Assembly (NCBI GenBank): GCA_964016885.1 | Contig: OZ024744.1 | Span: 74,306,993-74,370,992 of the forward strand | Origin: Eledone cirrhosa | Lineage: Eukaryota > Mollusca > Cephalopoda > Octopoda > Eledonidae | Direction: 5' to 3' | Length of the DNA stretch: 64,000 nucleotides | Part shown: in pieces, positions 50,506 to 62,500 of the stretch | Layout of the letters: each line of letters begins with the position of its first letter | Numbering within the stretch: the first letter of the stretch is position 1 | Position numbers and translations under genes: made by a program | Notes under the pieces: model-generated | Seen by the model: only the letters and a program-made list of their open reading frames with translations | What the model was told of the DNA's origin: nothing | Database searches by the model: none

Positions 50506-52465
50506 ATGGCTAATTCACCTCTGCACCAAGCAGCTGAAAGCCTTTCTCACAAATTAACACCTCACACCGACACCACCATTGTAAATGTTACTACGTTTGC
50601 CAACACTACAAAAAATATAAGCAGTAGCAATATTTTAAATTTGTCTCAGGCAGACATTCATTTCCCGCCATTACCAATGACTGCAGGTGTTAAAGCCTCC
50701 ACCACAACCGCGACAACAGAAACAAAAGAAGAAAAAAATAAATTAAATCCTGATGTCGAAATGAAATCAAGCAAAATGGACTCTTCCCCACCAAAGACGA
50801 CCGACGTTACCATCACCACAACTGAAGCTAAAATTAATATTAACACAAATAACGATAGCAACAACAACAACAATGATATTATAAAAACCACGCTCAGTTT
50901 TGCCAGAGTAGCAAAACAGTTCGAAGCATTTACGGTAACTCAGGAGGATTTAGAAAATGCCAAACAAATGGTAAAGAAAGATGGATACAGGGTCAGCCTC
51001 ACCCCCCACCTAATAAAATGGAGCATCGGTGCCTATGCACCGTGTCGTATCGAATAATAAATGTAAAATCGCGCCGAATGGAACGGGCATCCGAGTCCCA
51101 AATCAAAAAAGCTTTGGGACATGTGTGGGCAAGAAAAACCCACATCAGACGTGAGCAGAAGTATGGAACCGTGGACGTGTTCTTTGAAACACCAGAGGAG
51201 GCTAGAGAACGCTCCATGGCTCCATTAAGAAGTGACGACTTCACACTCGTCCCAAGCTATTGTGGCCAGAGACTAGTAAAGATCAGGGTGACCCACGTTC
51301 CACCGGCCATCGAAATTCCCTGGATAATAGCGGCCGTCCTCGCCGGCATCGAAGCCAACACAAAAATAACAGCAATAGCAAAAGAAAAGCAGGAGAACTG
51401 GTCCGGATCTGGGATGGAGCTCCTGATCCAAGCGGACCAAAAAAGCATTGAGGAGATCCCAGAGGTAATAGACCTCACTGACGGCAGCCACCTCACGGTA
51501 ATTGTCGAGGGCAGAAGACCTAGGTGTGTGGTTTTTGGTGAAGGAACCCACCTAAGGGCTTTCTGCCCTCAGGCTAAAAGATTGAGGCCACCTCTCCTAC
51601 CCACCCCAGTGACACAACCATCAACACCACCAGTAGCAGAGATGGCAGCAACAACTGTAGCAGCAACAACAGAAGCAACTATAACAGCAACAAACCCAGC
51701 AACAGTAGCAAAACCAACACCACCACCACCACCAGCAAAACCAACACCACCACCACCCAACACTTCAGAACTAGCACCAGCGGGTACACCATCCACCACG
51801 CCACAAGCAAAACTAACGCCTGTGGAGGATTTTACACTCCCCGGCCTATCACAACTGGAGACAGATTGTGACGACGAGGAGTGGGAAACGATATCCGGAA
51901 AAAAAAAAGAAACCAAAAAAGAAAAAATTCTCTTCCTTCCCCCTCCAAAAACAAAATACAGAGGGAAACAAATAAATTAAGAAACAAAAAAGTTAGGACA
52001 GATATGCCACCATCCACACCAGCATCACCAACCCCATCAACCCAAACACCAACACCATCACCATCATTAACCCCAACACCACCATCACCTACACCACAAA
52101 AGTCACCAAAATGCGAAACAGAAACAAACCCACAACAAACGCAAACAAAACAAATCAACCAAAACGATACACACTACACAGCATTAAATTTGAACAACAA
52201 GCAATTATTACACTACATCCAACACAACACCAGCATCACAGAAAAAGACTACACAACAACCCCAACATTCACACCACCTCCACACATACAAATCACTCGC
52301 ATCACACAGAAAACGTACATGACACTAAAACAAAAATTCCCCAAAGACATCGGAGATTTCCGACAAGCACTCTCCAGGAGGATTTATAAGGACATCCTTC
52401 CTGAGGAGGCCACAAGCAGTGAAAAGGATGGAAAAACCGTCCTTTCCCTACGAGAAGTAAGGTAA
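50506..52465 (+). pseudogene. T4 ORF1: nucleic-acid-binding protein, two frameshifts
   Basis: Start at ATG 50,506 in AAAAAATGG. 50,506-51,010: Thr/Asn-rich N-terminus then LSFARVAKQFEAF and VKKDGYRVSLTP. A shift at a C run near 51,000-51,010 moves to the frame with SYRIINVKSRRMERASES, KTHIRREQKYGTVDVFF and LVPSYCGQRLVKIRVTHVPP. The knuckle reads CVVFGEGTHLRAFC, with the second Cys replaced by Phe, so zinc binding is probably lost. A second shift at an 11-A run near 51,900 leads to a Pro/Thr-rich linker and the conserved end KQKFPKDIGDF...RRIYKDIL. Both shifts sit at homopolymers, which could be mutation, sequencing error or slippage. Confidence 0.8.
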
Positions 52466-52499
52466 GTGGTCTTTCCCATCTTTTCCACTCCTTTTCAAC
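52461..52499 (+). promoter_or_regulatory. T4 ORF1/ORF2 junction: stop inside GGTAAGTG, then pyrimidine tract
   Basis: The ORF1 stop TAA (52,463-52,465) is embedded in GGTAAGTG, a good match to a splice donor. A pyrimidine-rich stretch (CTTTCCCATCTTTTCCACTC) then leads to the ORF2 ATG 34 bases later. T1 and T3 show the same arrangement. Whether this serves re-initiation, splicing or nothing is unknown. Confidence 0.5.
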
Positions 52500-55400
52500 A
52501 TGACCTCACTCAGAATAGGCAGCATAAATGCGCGTGGCTTGGGGTCGTCATGGAAGCAGGGCCACCTGCTCAATGACCTCAGGTCACTAAACATAGATGT
52601 AGTGGCCATCAGCGAGACCAGAATCTCCGAAGCACAGGCTTTCGCACCGATCTTCGGCGGCTACGATGTGTACGCATCTCCCAGCCGTCCGGGATCGGGC
52701 GGAGAAGTTGCTGTGCTTTTTCGGAGAGGTTTGGATCTTGCCATACGGGCCATCTTCCTGGACCCAGAAGGTAAGTTGGTGGTGCTGGACGTGACCAGCG
52801 GAGACGGGCAAGCTTTCAGGTTAGTGGCCGTCTATGCCCCGACAGGAGCAGGGCGGCCTGATTTCTTCCGGCGTCTGGAGACCTTTCTTGGAACGTCCCG
52901 CTCTTTAGTGTTAGTGGGCGACTGGAACGGGATCTTAGATGCACGCTGGGATTGTGTGGGATTAGTGGATAGGGAAGGAGGGTGCAAGAGTCTCACCAAC
53001 CTGCTCAGACGTTTTGAACTGTCTGACAGGTACCGAATGGATTTCCCGAATGTACCAATGTGGACTTGGACAAATCGCATAGGGTCATCCAGATCATATC
53101 TAGATAGAGTATTTTGTAGGGAAATAGATAGGTCTAGCATAGGCTGTCCACAATTCAAGATAGTCAGCTACACGGACCACAAATTCGTGATCTGTGTGCT
53201 TGACTTAGATAGGCTTCATAGACGAGGACCCGGCTACTGGAAGCTACACGCGTCCTTACCAGCGCGCAAGGCCTACAGAGACCGGATTAGCGAACTAGTT
53301 AAGCGGGCGTTGACGGGGGCCATCGTCAACAAGAAGTGGTGGTTTGCTCTGTAAAGAGCAATTAGAATAGAGTCCATTAGGTTTAGTAAGACTTTAGCAG
53401 TAGAGAAAAATAGAGCATAGGGAGAATTAGTTAGAAAATTAGATGAGGCGCTTAGCAAAGGCATCGCGACCGACGTACTTGCGGCGAAATTGGCCCTTGA
53501 CCAATTCTTCAATGCAAAGCACGAAGGCTGCGTTGTCAGAGCTAGGGTGCGTGCTCTCAGACACGAGGGGACGAAAGCCGTTCAATGGGCCCGAGTGGCG
53601 GAGGCGCGTCGTGGCAACAAGGCCACGATCCGGTCTTTGGTGGACCACGACGGGCGCATGCTACTCGATCCCGGGAAAATGTGTGAAGCTTTTCAGCGAC
53701 ACTTCGCTCAACTGTTCGGGGGCAGTGGCGGGCCGGATCGAGGGATGGACTTTAGTGTCTACCTCGACGGACTGCCGCGGCTTTCGGCCACTGAGGCGGA
53801 GTGTTGCGAAAAGCCAATAACAACCGCTGAAGTACGGGATGCAATGACTAGTTGCACAAGGGGTAAATCGCCTGGTTTGGATGGTCTGCCCTATGAACTT
53901 TACGTACAAATGCCAAACTTGTTCGGAGGCCTCTTGGCGAACGTCTACTGCAACTGGCAACAGAACGGGAGAATTCCCAGCTCTGTGAGCCGAGGAGCGG
54001 TGGCGCTGCTGAGAAAGGATCCGAACAAGGGGGATAACATAGATAATTTTAGGCCCATAACTCTGCTAAACACAGAATTCAAGATTTTGGCCAAGGTGCT
54101 AGCAAAGAGGTTGGCGCTTGTCGTTGGTGGTCTGGTGGGAGAGGCACAGACATGCGCCATTCCCGACAGATCCATCCACGACAACCTCCACCTCATGCGA
54201 TACATCGTAGAGAGGGTAGCTAGGGAACCTGGCACGGGTGGGTCTTTGATCAATTTAGATCAGTCGAAAGCCTTCGATAGGGTCGACCATCGTTACCTAA
54301 CGGCAGTCCTGAGGGCGGCTGGCTTTGGGCCCGTCTTCAGAGGCTGGATCGCTGCCGTGCACAGCGACATCTGCTCTGTAGTGAGAGTGAACGGTCACCT
54401 TTCGGAACCGTTCAACATCATGCGCTCGGTCCGCCAAGGATGTCCCCTCTCGTCCCTATTGTACGTATTGACTCTCGAGCCATTACTGCACAAACTGGAG
54501 ACGTTGAGGGGGGTCCCGCGCGAACTAGGATGCGGAAGATCCGTGTCAGCATATGCCGACGATGTCACCGTAGTGGTGTCGAACGCCAAACACATCGAGG
54601 CGATCGGCACTACACTAAGAGAATACGAAGCGGTGACAGGAGCAATGATCAACCAGGAAAAGTCAGTGGGCCTGCAGCTCGGCACCTGGAAAGGCAGGTC
54701 CATGCCGTCCAACAGCGTCGTCGGGCGCTGGACGGACGGACCGGTTAAATTGCTAGGGGTCTGGTTCGGTCCAGACCTCCAGACGGACAAAAACGGGGAC
54801 GAGGTGAAGAGCAGGGTGGCCTCTCTCACCCAGAAATGGGCCGAGAGGAAGCTATCCCTGAAAGGTCGAGCGGCGGTGGCGAATGCGTACATCGCATCCG
54901 TCATCTACTACCGCCTGACCGTCGTACCTTGTCCTAAGCCCCGCCTGACTGCGCTGGAGCGTTTGCTCTTTCGCTTTTTGTGGAAGGGACGTGCTCCGAT
55001 GGTCAGGCGGTCCATCTGCTGTCAACACCCGCTACGTGGAGGGCTGGGCATGCCGTGGTTGATGATGCGCAGACACGCGCTCAGGCTACGACATCTCCAC
55101 CTCTTCCTCGACGGTGATCAGGTGTGGTCGCCGTTTGCAAGACACGTTTTTCCCCAGCTCGTCTCCTTGACGGAGCTACAGTCCTGGGTCAAGCGAAGAC
55201 CGAGAGGGAGCGCTTGGAGACTGGAATGTCTTCAGGCGCTCACAGCCCTCGACCAATCGGGCAATGTGATCGGTGGAAACTCCACCTTGGCGTTCTATAG
55301 GGGATTAGTGGAGGGGAAGAGCGACGACGTACTTGGAGAAACTCTAGGCGTCGACGAAAATCAACTAGCCAATCTCTTCGGAAGGACTTTCGGGCCGGGG

Positions 55401-55919
55401 CCTATGGACAACTTCCAGAAATCCCTGGCCTGGCAGTGCTACCGAGGAGCTTTGCCAGTTCGGGATAAACTCTACAGGCATGGAGGTGCCGTCAGCCGGG
55501 CATGTCCGAGATGCGCGCAGGGCGACGAAACCGTCCTGCACGCACTCGTCCAGTGTCCGAGCATTGCTGACTTGTGGGTTTATGTCGAACACCTGCTGTC
55601 ACGTGTAGGACGGATCCAGCTATCAGCTGAGTCCATCGTGAGGATTGCCCCGCCCCCTTCCTTTAGCCTGGAAGGGCAGGCAGTTTTTATCTGTCTGGTG
55701 GCCATGGCGAAAGAGATAGTATGGTGGACACGTTTGAAAGGGCTGAAGACGAGCACTTACCTCTTCGGTGATTCCCTGATTAACTTTTTCAAATTTCATT
55801 TGAAAAGGAAAATCAGGGTAGAGAGGGAAGTGCTCTCTTCCCAGCATTTTGTTGAAAGATGGGTGAGAGAAGCAAGTATGGCCCGAATGAATGGGCCTTC
55901 TCTGAGTATGTGTCTGTAA
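52500..55919 (+). pseudogene. T4 ORF2: APE endonuclease - RT, single frame with two nonsense codons
   Basis: One frame of 1,139 residues from ATG 52,500 to the stop at 55,919, interrupted only by TAA at 52,500+852 (53,352-53,354, codon 285) and TAG at 53,418-53,420 (codon 307). APE motifs: N10 in SINARGL, E39 in SETR, Y112, D141 and N143 in GDWNG, D226-H227 in YTDHK. RT: LDQSKAFDRVDHRYL (motif A), RQGCPLSSLLYVLTLEP (B), AYADDVTVVVS (C, Y685-D688 intact), VKLLGVWFG. C-terminal Cys/His motif C1002, C1005, H1014, C1019. All catalytic residues remain; the two stops fall in the linker between nuclease and RT. The element nicks DNA and primes cDNA from the nick, by family analogy. Confidence 0.9.
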
Positions 55920-56161
55920 AGTAAAGGTGGAAAACTGGGAGAGGGCACTTGCCCTGGTGGTCAGGGCCACTGTGGTCTTTTAATGGGCTTTCTCCACAAA
56001 TGTCCCTTGGAAGTCTCCCCCCTATTGGGGAATTTTTCTTTGTTATTTTATTTCAACCTCTGTTTTTTTACACGCAGAAATGCCCATTTGTACCGTCCTG
56101 TATTGTCCTGTACTGTCCTTAATGTCTACTTTATGTGAACTCTTGTGGTTAATAAAGAAAA

Positions 56162-56163
<2 letters not shown>

Positions 56164-56201
<38 letters not shown>

Positions 56202-56202
56202 T
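56164..56202. repeat. (ATT)n tail of T4
   Basis: About 13 ATT units. Confidence 0.95.
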
Positions 56203-56329
56203 AATAATTGTAATATTATATATAATAACACATTCCTTCAAATTTAGTTCCTTTACTTTTAAGTAAATATATCTTGCTGACTCATAATTAAAATAAACGT
56301 TATTTCTTTTGAAGTTAGACTTATGATTA
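56203..56329. other. Short AT-rich spacer
   Basis: No feature seen. Confidence 0.4.
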
Positions 56330-56515
56330 ATATAATTGTTTCTACCTGTGGTACAAGGCCAGCAATTACCCCAGTGCATTACTGGTACTTTATTTTATCG
56401 ACCCCGTAAGGATAAAATGCAAATTAACCTCGGCGGAATTTGAACTCACACCGTAAAGGGCCATAATTCTATGATGCAAAGGATAGTGTCTGACGCTCTA
56501 CCGATACTGGCAATG
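56330..56515 (-). mobile_element. SINE, minus strand
   Basis: Main-family member in reverse (GTTTCTACCTGTGG at left, CCAGTGCATTACTGGTACTT, reverse B box AATTTGAACTC, head CGATACTGGCAATGG). Confidence 0.9.
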
Positions 56516-56625
56516 GTGCCTAATTTTGGCATGATACCAAAAATTTCGGTGGACAGGGAAATGCAAGAACCGATCAAGTACTTAACTGGTATTTTACTCA
56601 ATCGACTAGAAAGTTATAACTAAAT
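56516..56625 (-). mobile_element. Possible second SINE piece, minus strand
   Basis: GTACTTAACTGGTATTTTACTCAATCGAC resembles the body of mollusc-type SINEs (ACTGGTACTT...ATCGAC) but the B box and head are not clear. Weak call. Confidence 0.35.
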
Positions 56626-56670
56626 ACAATAAACCATCGTGTCCCGCACTCTAACGTTTATATTAATAAC

Positions 56671-57261
56671 TAGCATTAAAGCCCGGCGTTGCTCGGGGTC
56701 AGTAAGTTACCAAAGTTAGGTTGCACCACCCATTTTATGGCAGCACTTTTTTGTCTGCCAGGCACTGGGTGAATGAATTGCAGACCTGGACTGCCGAAGC
56801 ATGAGCTGCGCCAGCAGTTACAATTGTAATTTCGCCTATGGATATTATCTCTGTGCAAAGAAGTGTTGGAATTTATTGTTTCACAGTACTTGCGCAACAC
56901 GTGCGTAGACGATGCCAGCCGAACAACAGAGCTGCGATGGAGTTGTTCTGCATAGTTGTCCAATGTGTGTTTTCTAAATTTAAAACAGTAGGGAGGGGTG
57001 AGATATGGGGGGGAGAGTTAGCTGCTGTTTCTAGCAGGTTTAGTGACCTCATAGAGTATATTATTGTGTATAGTAAATAAATTGATACTTCTTTCTTCCA
57101 CGTTCGTTGAGAGATGTTTTAAAAAAGATTTATCGCTGTTTTTTTGTTGTTGAATAAATTTATCTGTTGTTTTTGAATAATTGTTGTTTCGTATGAAATG
57201 TAATAATCTTTGTTGTCATGGAAGTAAATAAATGTTTGACCGTTCCACACTCAAAAACAAA

Positions 57262-57321
<60 letters not shown>

Positions 57322-57640
57322 CGGCGTTCCTAAAGGAAGTTTGTAAGTTTAAGCGTATATAAGAGAAAGTTGCAGCATGTATGTAGTTTTATCGAATTTT
57401 AAGGGGAGTAGAGAGAGGTAAGCAGATTCTATTAGAGGTGTAAAGCGTCATGTATTTAGTTTTATCGATTATTTCCGTAATTGTGGGTGAGTTTGAAATA
57501 AATACATAGTCGTTGACCTAAGTTAGACCATTTACAACATTCTTACAGACATTCAGTCGAATCGGTTTGAAATTGTGCAAATGTATAAAATTGAAACATA
57601 CATACAGACACAAAAATCTGCCTTTTATAGATAATGATGA
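56671..57640. repeat. Unclassified interspersed repeat
   Basis: Starts with ACTAGCATTAAAGCCCGGCGTTGCTCGGG (a small CCCG/CGGG hairpin) and appears to end near AAAATCTGCCTTTTATAGATAATGATG. It contains (CT)n at 57,264-57,316. No credible ORF. I infer a dispersed non-coding element from its style; the class is not known. Confidence 0.35.
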
Positions 57641-57659
57641 TGATGATTATAACAATGAT

Positions 57660-58374
57660 TTCTCATTAACGGACAGGAGGATGTAGATTGCTGCACGGCA
57701 AGAATGGAAATCCTGCGAAGACAGAGATATGCGTCCTCTCAAGTAAATCTGCTCAGTGCACTCATCATGTGAGTGGAGTTCCACTGAAGCAGATGAAGTT
57801 GAAGTATCTTAGGGCCGTTTTCACGAGTGATGGAAAGCAAGATGTTGAATTAAATACAAGAATTGCAGGAGCTGGTGCAGTAATGCGTTCAGTAGCAAGG
57901 GATGTAAGAGAAAGGCCAAACTCTTCAGTTCGGTCTTTGTGTCAACCCTTAACGATGGTCTTGAATCTTGTCTAATGACCGAAACAATACGATCGCAAAT
58001 ACAATCTGCAAAAATGGGGTTCCTCCGAAGGTTCTAAGGTAATAACGTTACTCGATGGAGTGCATTAGTCTAAGGTCAGAGAATCTCCAGGTAGAGCTGC
58101 TTCTTCTCCGAATTGAGAGATCACAGCTCTGATATTATGGACATGTGATTTGAATGTCTCAGGAAAGAATCGCTGGAAAAATATTACGGGCAAAACCAAC
58201 CGCAGGTAACCTTAGGGTGGACCCCGAGCAATATGGTTGTATAACATCCATGACCTTGGCTCGTGACGCTTGAGGATCCAGCCGGATCAGTTGGAGACCG
58301 TTGCTTCTCACAAGAGTTGCTGAAATGCGTGGCTGGAGAATCGGCCCCAGCGATCCTCTCAGAAATAAGTGAAC

Positions 58375-58378
<4 letters not shown>
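57660..58378 (+). pseudogene. LINE 3' fragment (RT C-terminus), decayed
   Basis: The frame at 57,688-57,975 contains NPAKTEICVLSSKSAQCT, a VSGVPLKQMKLKYL segment and FTSDGKQDVELNTRI, the usual stretch after RT motif C (YLG...FTSDG). Beyond the stop, broken frames continue the same alignment (ERIRSQIQSAKMGFLRR-like wording near 57,985-58,035). It ends at (AAT)n, 58,379. It belongs to neither the Tx1-like nor the R4-like families here; I do not assign a clade. Confidence 0.6.
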
Positions 58379-58430
<52 letters not shown>

Positions 58431-58431
58431 T
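58379..58431. repeat. (AAT)n before A3
   Basis: About 17 AAT units; 3' border of the previous LINE fragment and 5' border of the A3 region. Confidence 0.95.
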
Positions 58432-59214
58432 AAGGGAAGAAGACGCACGAGGTGGTAGAACGTCACGAAATTGCTCCCGTAAGTTTTTTGATTTTTAACA
58501 TATTTAAATCAATTGTGAAAGAACAATTCTTAGCACAAATGTTGCATAAAGGCACCGAATGAGGTCCCATAAAGTTTCGGATCCATATTATATTGTTGTA
58601 TCGCTCAAATATTCAATTTTGTATTATATATTTTGTATTCAAAAAAAGAAAATGGTTATAAATGGAACAAAACACCCTCTGTCTACACTATATAGAACAG
58701 CGGCAATTTCAATTTCACCAACACCAGAAACTTGATACACTACCTATCCCATCACACTAAATATAACGGCAACTTCACCGGCATCATAATAATAATTACT
58801 ATTATTATTGTCTCAAATTTAAAAAAATGTTTAATTCAAATTTTACGGGAATATGTCAACACAAAATATAATGAAAATATATATTAAACATACGAACACA
58901 AACTCATAGATACTATATCAGTAACCACAACACCACCACATCCATCATCGCCACCACTCATTCAATGCTACTGACACTATTCCCCTGTTAACTTGAGAGA
59001 GAAAAGGGAAGGTGGTGGTAGCACTAGACAAGAGAGAGGCTAGCAAAAGATATAAATAGATTGACTTGGTAACCTTGCCACGGACAAATGTCTACATCAA
59101 CAATTATGGGACTGCTGGCTCACCCCTTCCTCACCAACAATATAAAAAGCCCCGGCACCACCACCGACATAGCCAGCAGCAATAACAGCCAACTACAACA
59201 AAAAGTATATTATA

Positions 59215-59262
59215 TTATTGTAATGCACTGGGTGATTGCTGGCCTGGAGTGGAGACAATTAT
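59215..59262 (+). mobile_element. SINE tail scrap
   Basis: TAATGCACTGGGTGATTGCTGGCC, then GGAGACAATT: the last 45 bases of the main SINE family only. Confidence 0.6.
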
Positions 59263-59509
59263 TAATAATTTCATTCTTAAGCCACGCAATGCTCACATTA
59301 AGGAACCACTCATGATAATAACAATTTAAAAAAAACAACAAAAAGAAAACCCCGTGACCAAGAAATACCGGGATGGCGGCCGGCGGGGAATAGCCATGTC
59401 TCTAGGGGAGAACGACCCCTCTAGTCTTGGTTGACACTCGTTCTAGAAGTGGTAACACGAAAAGATTACCCCTTGGCGGATAAGGATAAAACGCGACAAA
59501 ATAAAGTAG

Positions 59510-62500
59510 ATGTCTAATGATGAAATCTCATACCGGATCGGCCGTCACCCGGGTAAAAAAGGGCCGCGTCCCTCAGAGAGGAACCAGACTGGGGTCGAAA
59601 AATCAGCTAATGGTTCAAACCTTCCCATCACTTCGGAGCTGGAGACCTCCCATAACCGGAATACTCCTACTGTTGGCCCTCCATGCTCACCACCAAGAAA
59701 TCCAAAGAAAAAGAGAGAAAAATGGTCAAGGGAAGATAATAAAGAAGTCCTTGAGGCTTTCTACACTGCCATGTACTACCCATCAAATACATCGAATACA
59801 GAGCAAACATATATCAACTGGAAAAAGAAACATCCCGAAAACAGAGGCTATATTGACAGTAACAAACTAGCCAATATACGAAGAAATATTGTAAGAAAAA
59901 AGTTACTAACTGATATAGAAATTGATCAGATCAAGCTAGTAGCACAAAGTCAGCGAAGAGAAAATGAAGCATGTGTCAGTGAAAACGAGGTAAAATGTAA
60001 CACTTCGAATCCCAGAGTTGGGGCGGAATCACTGGCAACAGAACAAATTAAAGAAAGGAGCGAAAAAGTGGAGGGAGTGCATGCTCAGGATGAAACGCCA
60101 AATGAAAATAATGAGATCGTAAATGATAAAGAAATGAATGAGAATGAACTTGCCAACTTGAAGGATGAAATTATGATCGAATGGATGAAAATGAAAGAAT
60201 CTGACATGGGGGAACGAGACACCCTCCCTAAGATCCAGAACTCCAAACAGAACCAAAAGATAATACACAAGACAAACATAATTCTCAAAAACATTATCAT
60301 CACAAACAAACTAAGCATTACTGACTTAAATCATCTCTATTATGCATCGGCTAAAGTCACCACTCACTTATGTGGAGTGAAGATGAAAAAACAAAGGAAT
60401 TCCCACAAGAAATCTACTTGGCAAGATAACATCAATCGCCAAATAAACCTTCTCCGATCTGACATAGAAATTTTAACAAACTATAAAGTAGGTGAACATG
60501 TTAAACAAACTAAACTTAGAAAATTGAAAAAAAAGTACAGTATAAGATCAACATGTGACATAGACATGCTGATAGAAACAATCAAGCAAAAAGTGTCGGC
60601 CAAAGCTGCTCGTATAAGGCGCTTTGAAAAACGATCTAGATTCTATAAGGACAATAATATGTTCAAAAACAACCAAAGAAACTTCTACAGAAAAATTGGT
60701 AAGTCAACAATAACTGCTAAATCAATACCACCCAAGGAGGAAGTGCAAGAATTCTGGGAAAAGATCTGGGCCGAAGAAAAAGTTCATAACATACATGCCC
60801 CATGGATAGACAGACAAATGAAAGAAACAGCTCACCTTGAAGAACAAACATGGGAAAATATAACAGTTGAACAGCTGCGCTTGGCTCTAAGAAAAACCAG
60901 CAAATGGAAATCCCCAGGAAAAGACAAAATACAAAACTTTTGGATAAATGCCTTCACAGAGTCTCATGAGCTGTTAGCCCAACTTTACAATGAAATAGTT
61001 AAGGAGCCAGAAAAGATACCATCATGGCTAGTTAACGGCATTACATTCCTGCTACCGAAGAATGATGAGACAAACAATCCCAAAAATTACAGACCGATAA
61101 CCTGCTTGACCACAATGTATAAAATTTTAACATCAGTCCTAACTGAATACACATATGACCACCTGATAACAAATGACCTATTTCCCATTGAGCAGAAAGG
61201 GTGTAAACGAGGCTCATATGGCTGTAAGGATCAGCTTCTGGTTAACAAAATGATACTGGAAGATTGTCATAATAGACACAAAAATCTATCGATTGCTTGG
61301 ATAGATTATAAAAAAGCATTTGATAGTTTGCCACACAGTTGGATTGAAAAATGTTTAGAGATTTTCAAAATATCCCCCGTTATCAGGAGGTTTTTGTCAT
61401 TCGGTATGAGGACATGGAGAACGACACTCCTTTTGAATAGTGAAACAAAATCACTGGAAGCTGGAGAAGTTAACATTAATTGTGGAATTTTTCAGGGTGA
61501 CTCTTTATCACCGCTTTTATTCTGCATCGCACTTATACCATTAAGTAAAATGCTCAATGAAACAAAACATGGATATAGAGTCTATGACAAAACCATTAAT
61601 CACCTGTTCTACATGGATGACCTGAAACTATTTGCAAAAAATGATGAACAATTGCAAGGGCTATTATCCACTGTGAAGCAGTTCAGTGATGACATTAAAA
61701 TGGAGTTTGGACTGGATAAATGCGCCAAAGCAACGTTCACCAGAGGAAAGCTGCTGAAGAGTTCAGACATTAATCTTGATCGGGGGAACGTGATAAGAGA
61801 GCTTGATCAAGAACAAACTTACAAATATCTAGGTGTTTGTGAAGGAGACGGAATCAAGCACTCGACAATGAGGGAAAGGTTAAGGAAGGAATGTTACCGC
61901 AGAGTCAGAGCAATCTTAAGAACGGAATTGAATGCAAGGAATAGGATCGATGCCATAAACACGCTTGCCATACCAGTAGTAACCTACAGTTACAATGTCA
62001 TCAACTGGTCAAGCACAGAGATCCGTAGGCTCGATACAAAAATCCGAAAATTCTTAACCATGCACAGAATGCATCACCCTAAGGCAGACATAGATAGAAT
62101 ATATCTCCCTAGGAAAGAAGGAGGACGTGGGTTAATCCAGTTAGACATTGCGTTGAAAACTGCAACAATTGGATTATCCACATATCTAAGGGAATCACAT
62201 GATTGGATGATCAAACTCGTTTTGAAACACGAAAGCACCAAAAGATCATATTCCATTACAAAAGATGCACAAAGATACAGTAATGGACTACAAATTTCAG
62301 AAGTCCCATTTACTGCTGAAATGGAAAACACAGAAAAAGCAAAGCAGGTAAAAGTAACTGCAAAGAAAGAACTGCTACAGAAACTGGCTAAGAAATGGCA
62401 AGAAAAGCCTCTGTATGGAAAATACCCAGAGCGAGCTAACAATCCTGATGTTGACAAAACTTTAACCCATCAGTGGTTGGCATCCTCTGGACTGAAATCG

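Larger units (their letters stand above)
50296..56163 (+). mobile_element. Tx1-like LINE copy T4, full length, nearly intact ORF2
   Basis: Best Tx1-like copy in the window: 5' UTR with GGG/CCC hairpin (about 50,444-50,461), ORF1 50,506-52,465 (two frameshifts), ORF2 52,500-55,919 (two stops), and a 3' UTR ending GTTAATAAAGAAAACATT with AATAAA just before the (ATT)n tail. Both borders are ATT repeats. T2 is its nearest relative. Confidence 0.9.

Noticed and set aside
56838..57080. 80-residue open frame in the unclassified repeat
   Set aside because: No motif, and the region looks like a dispersed non-coding repeat.
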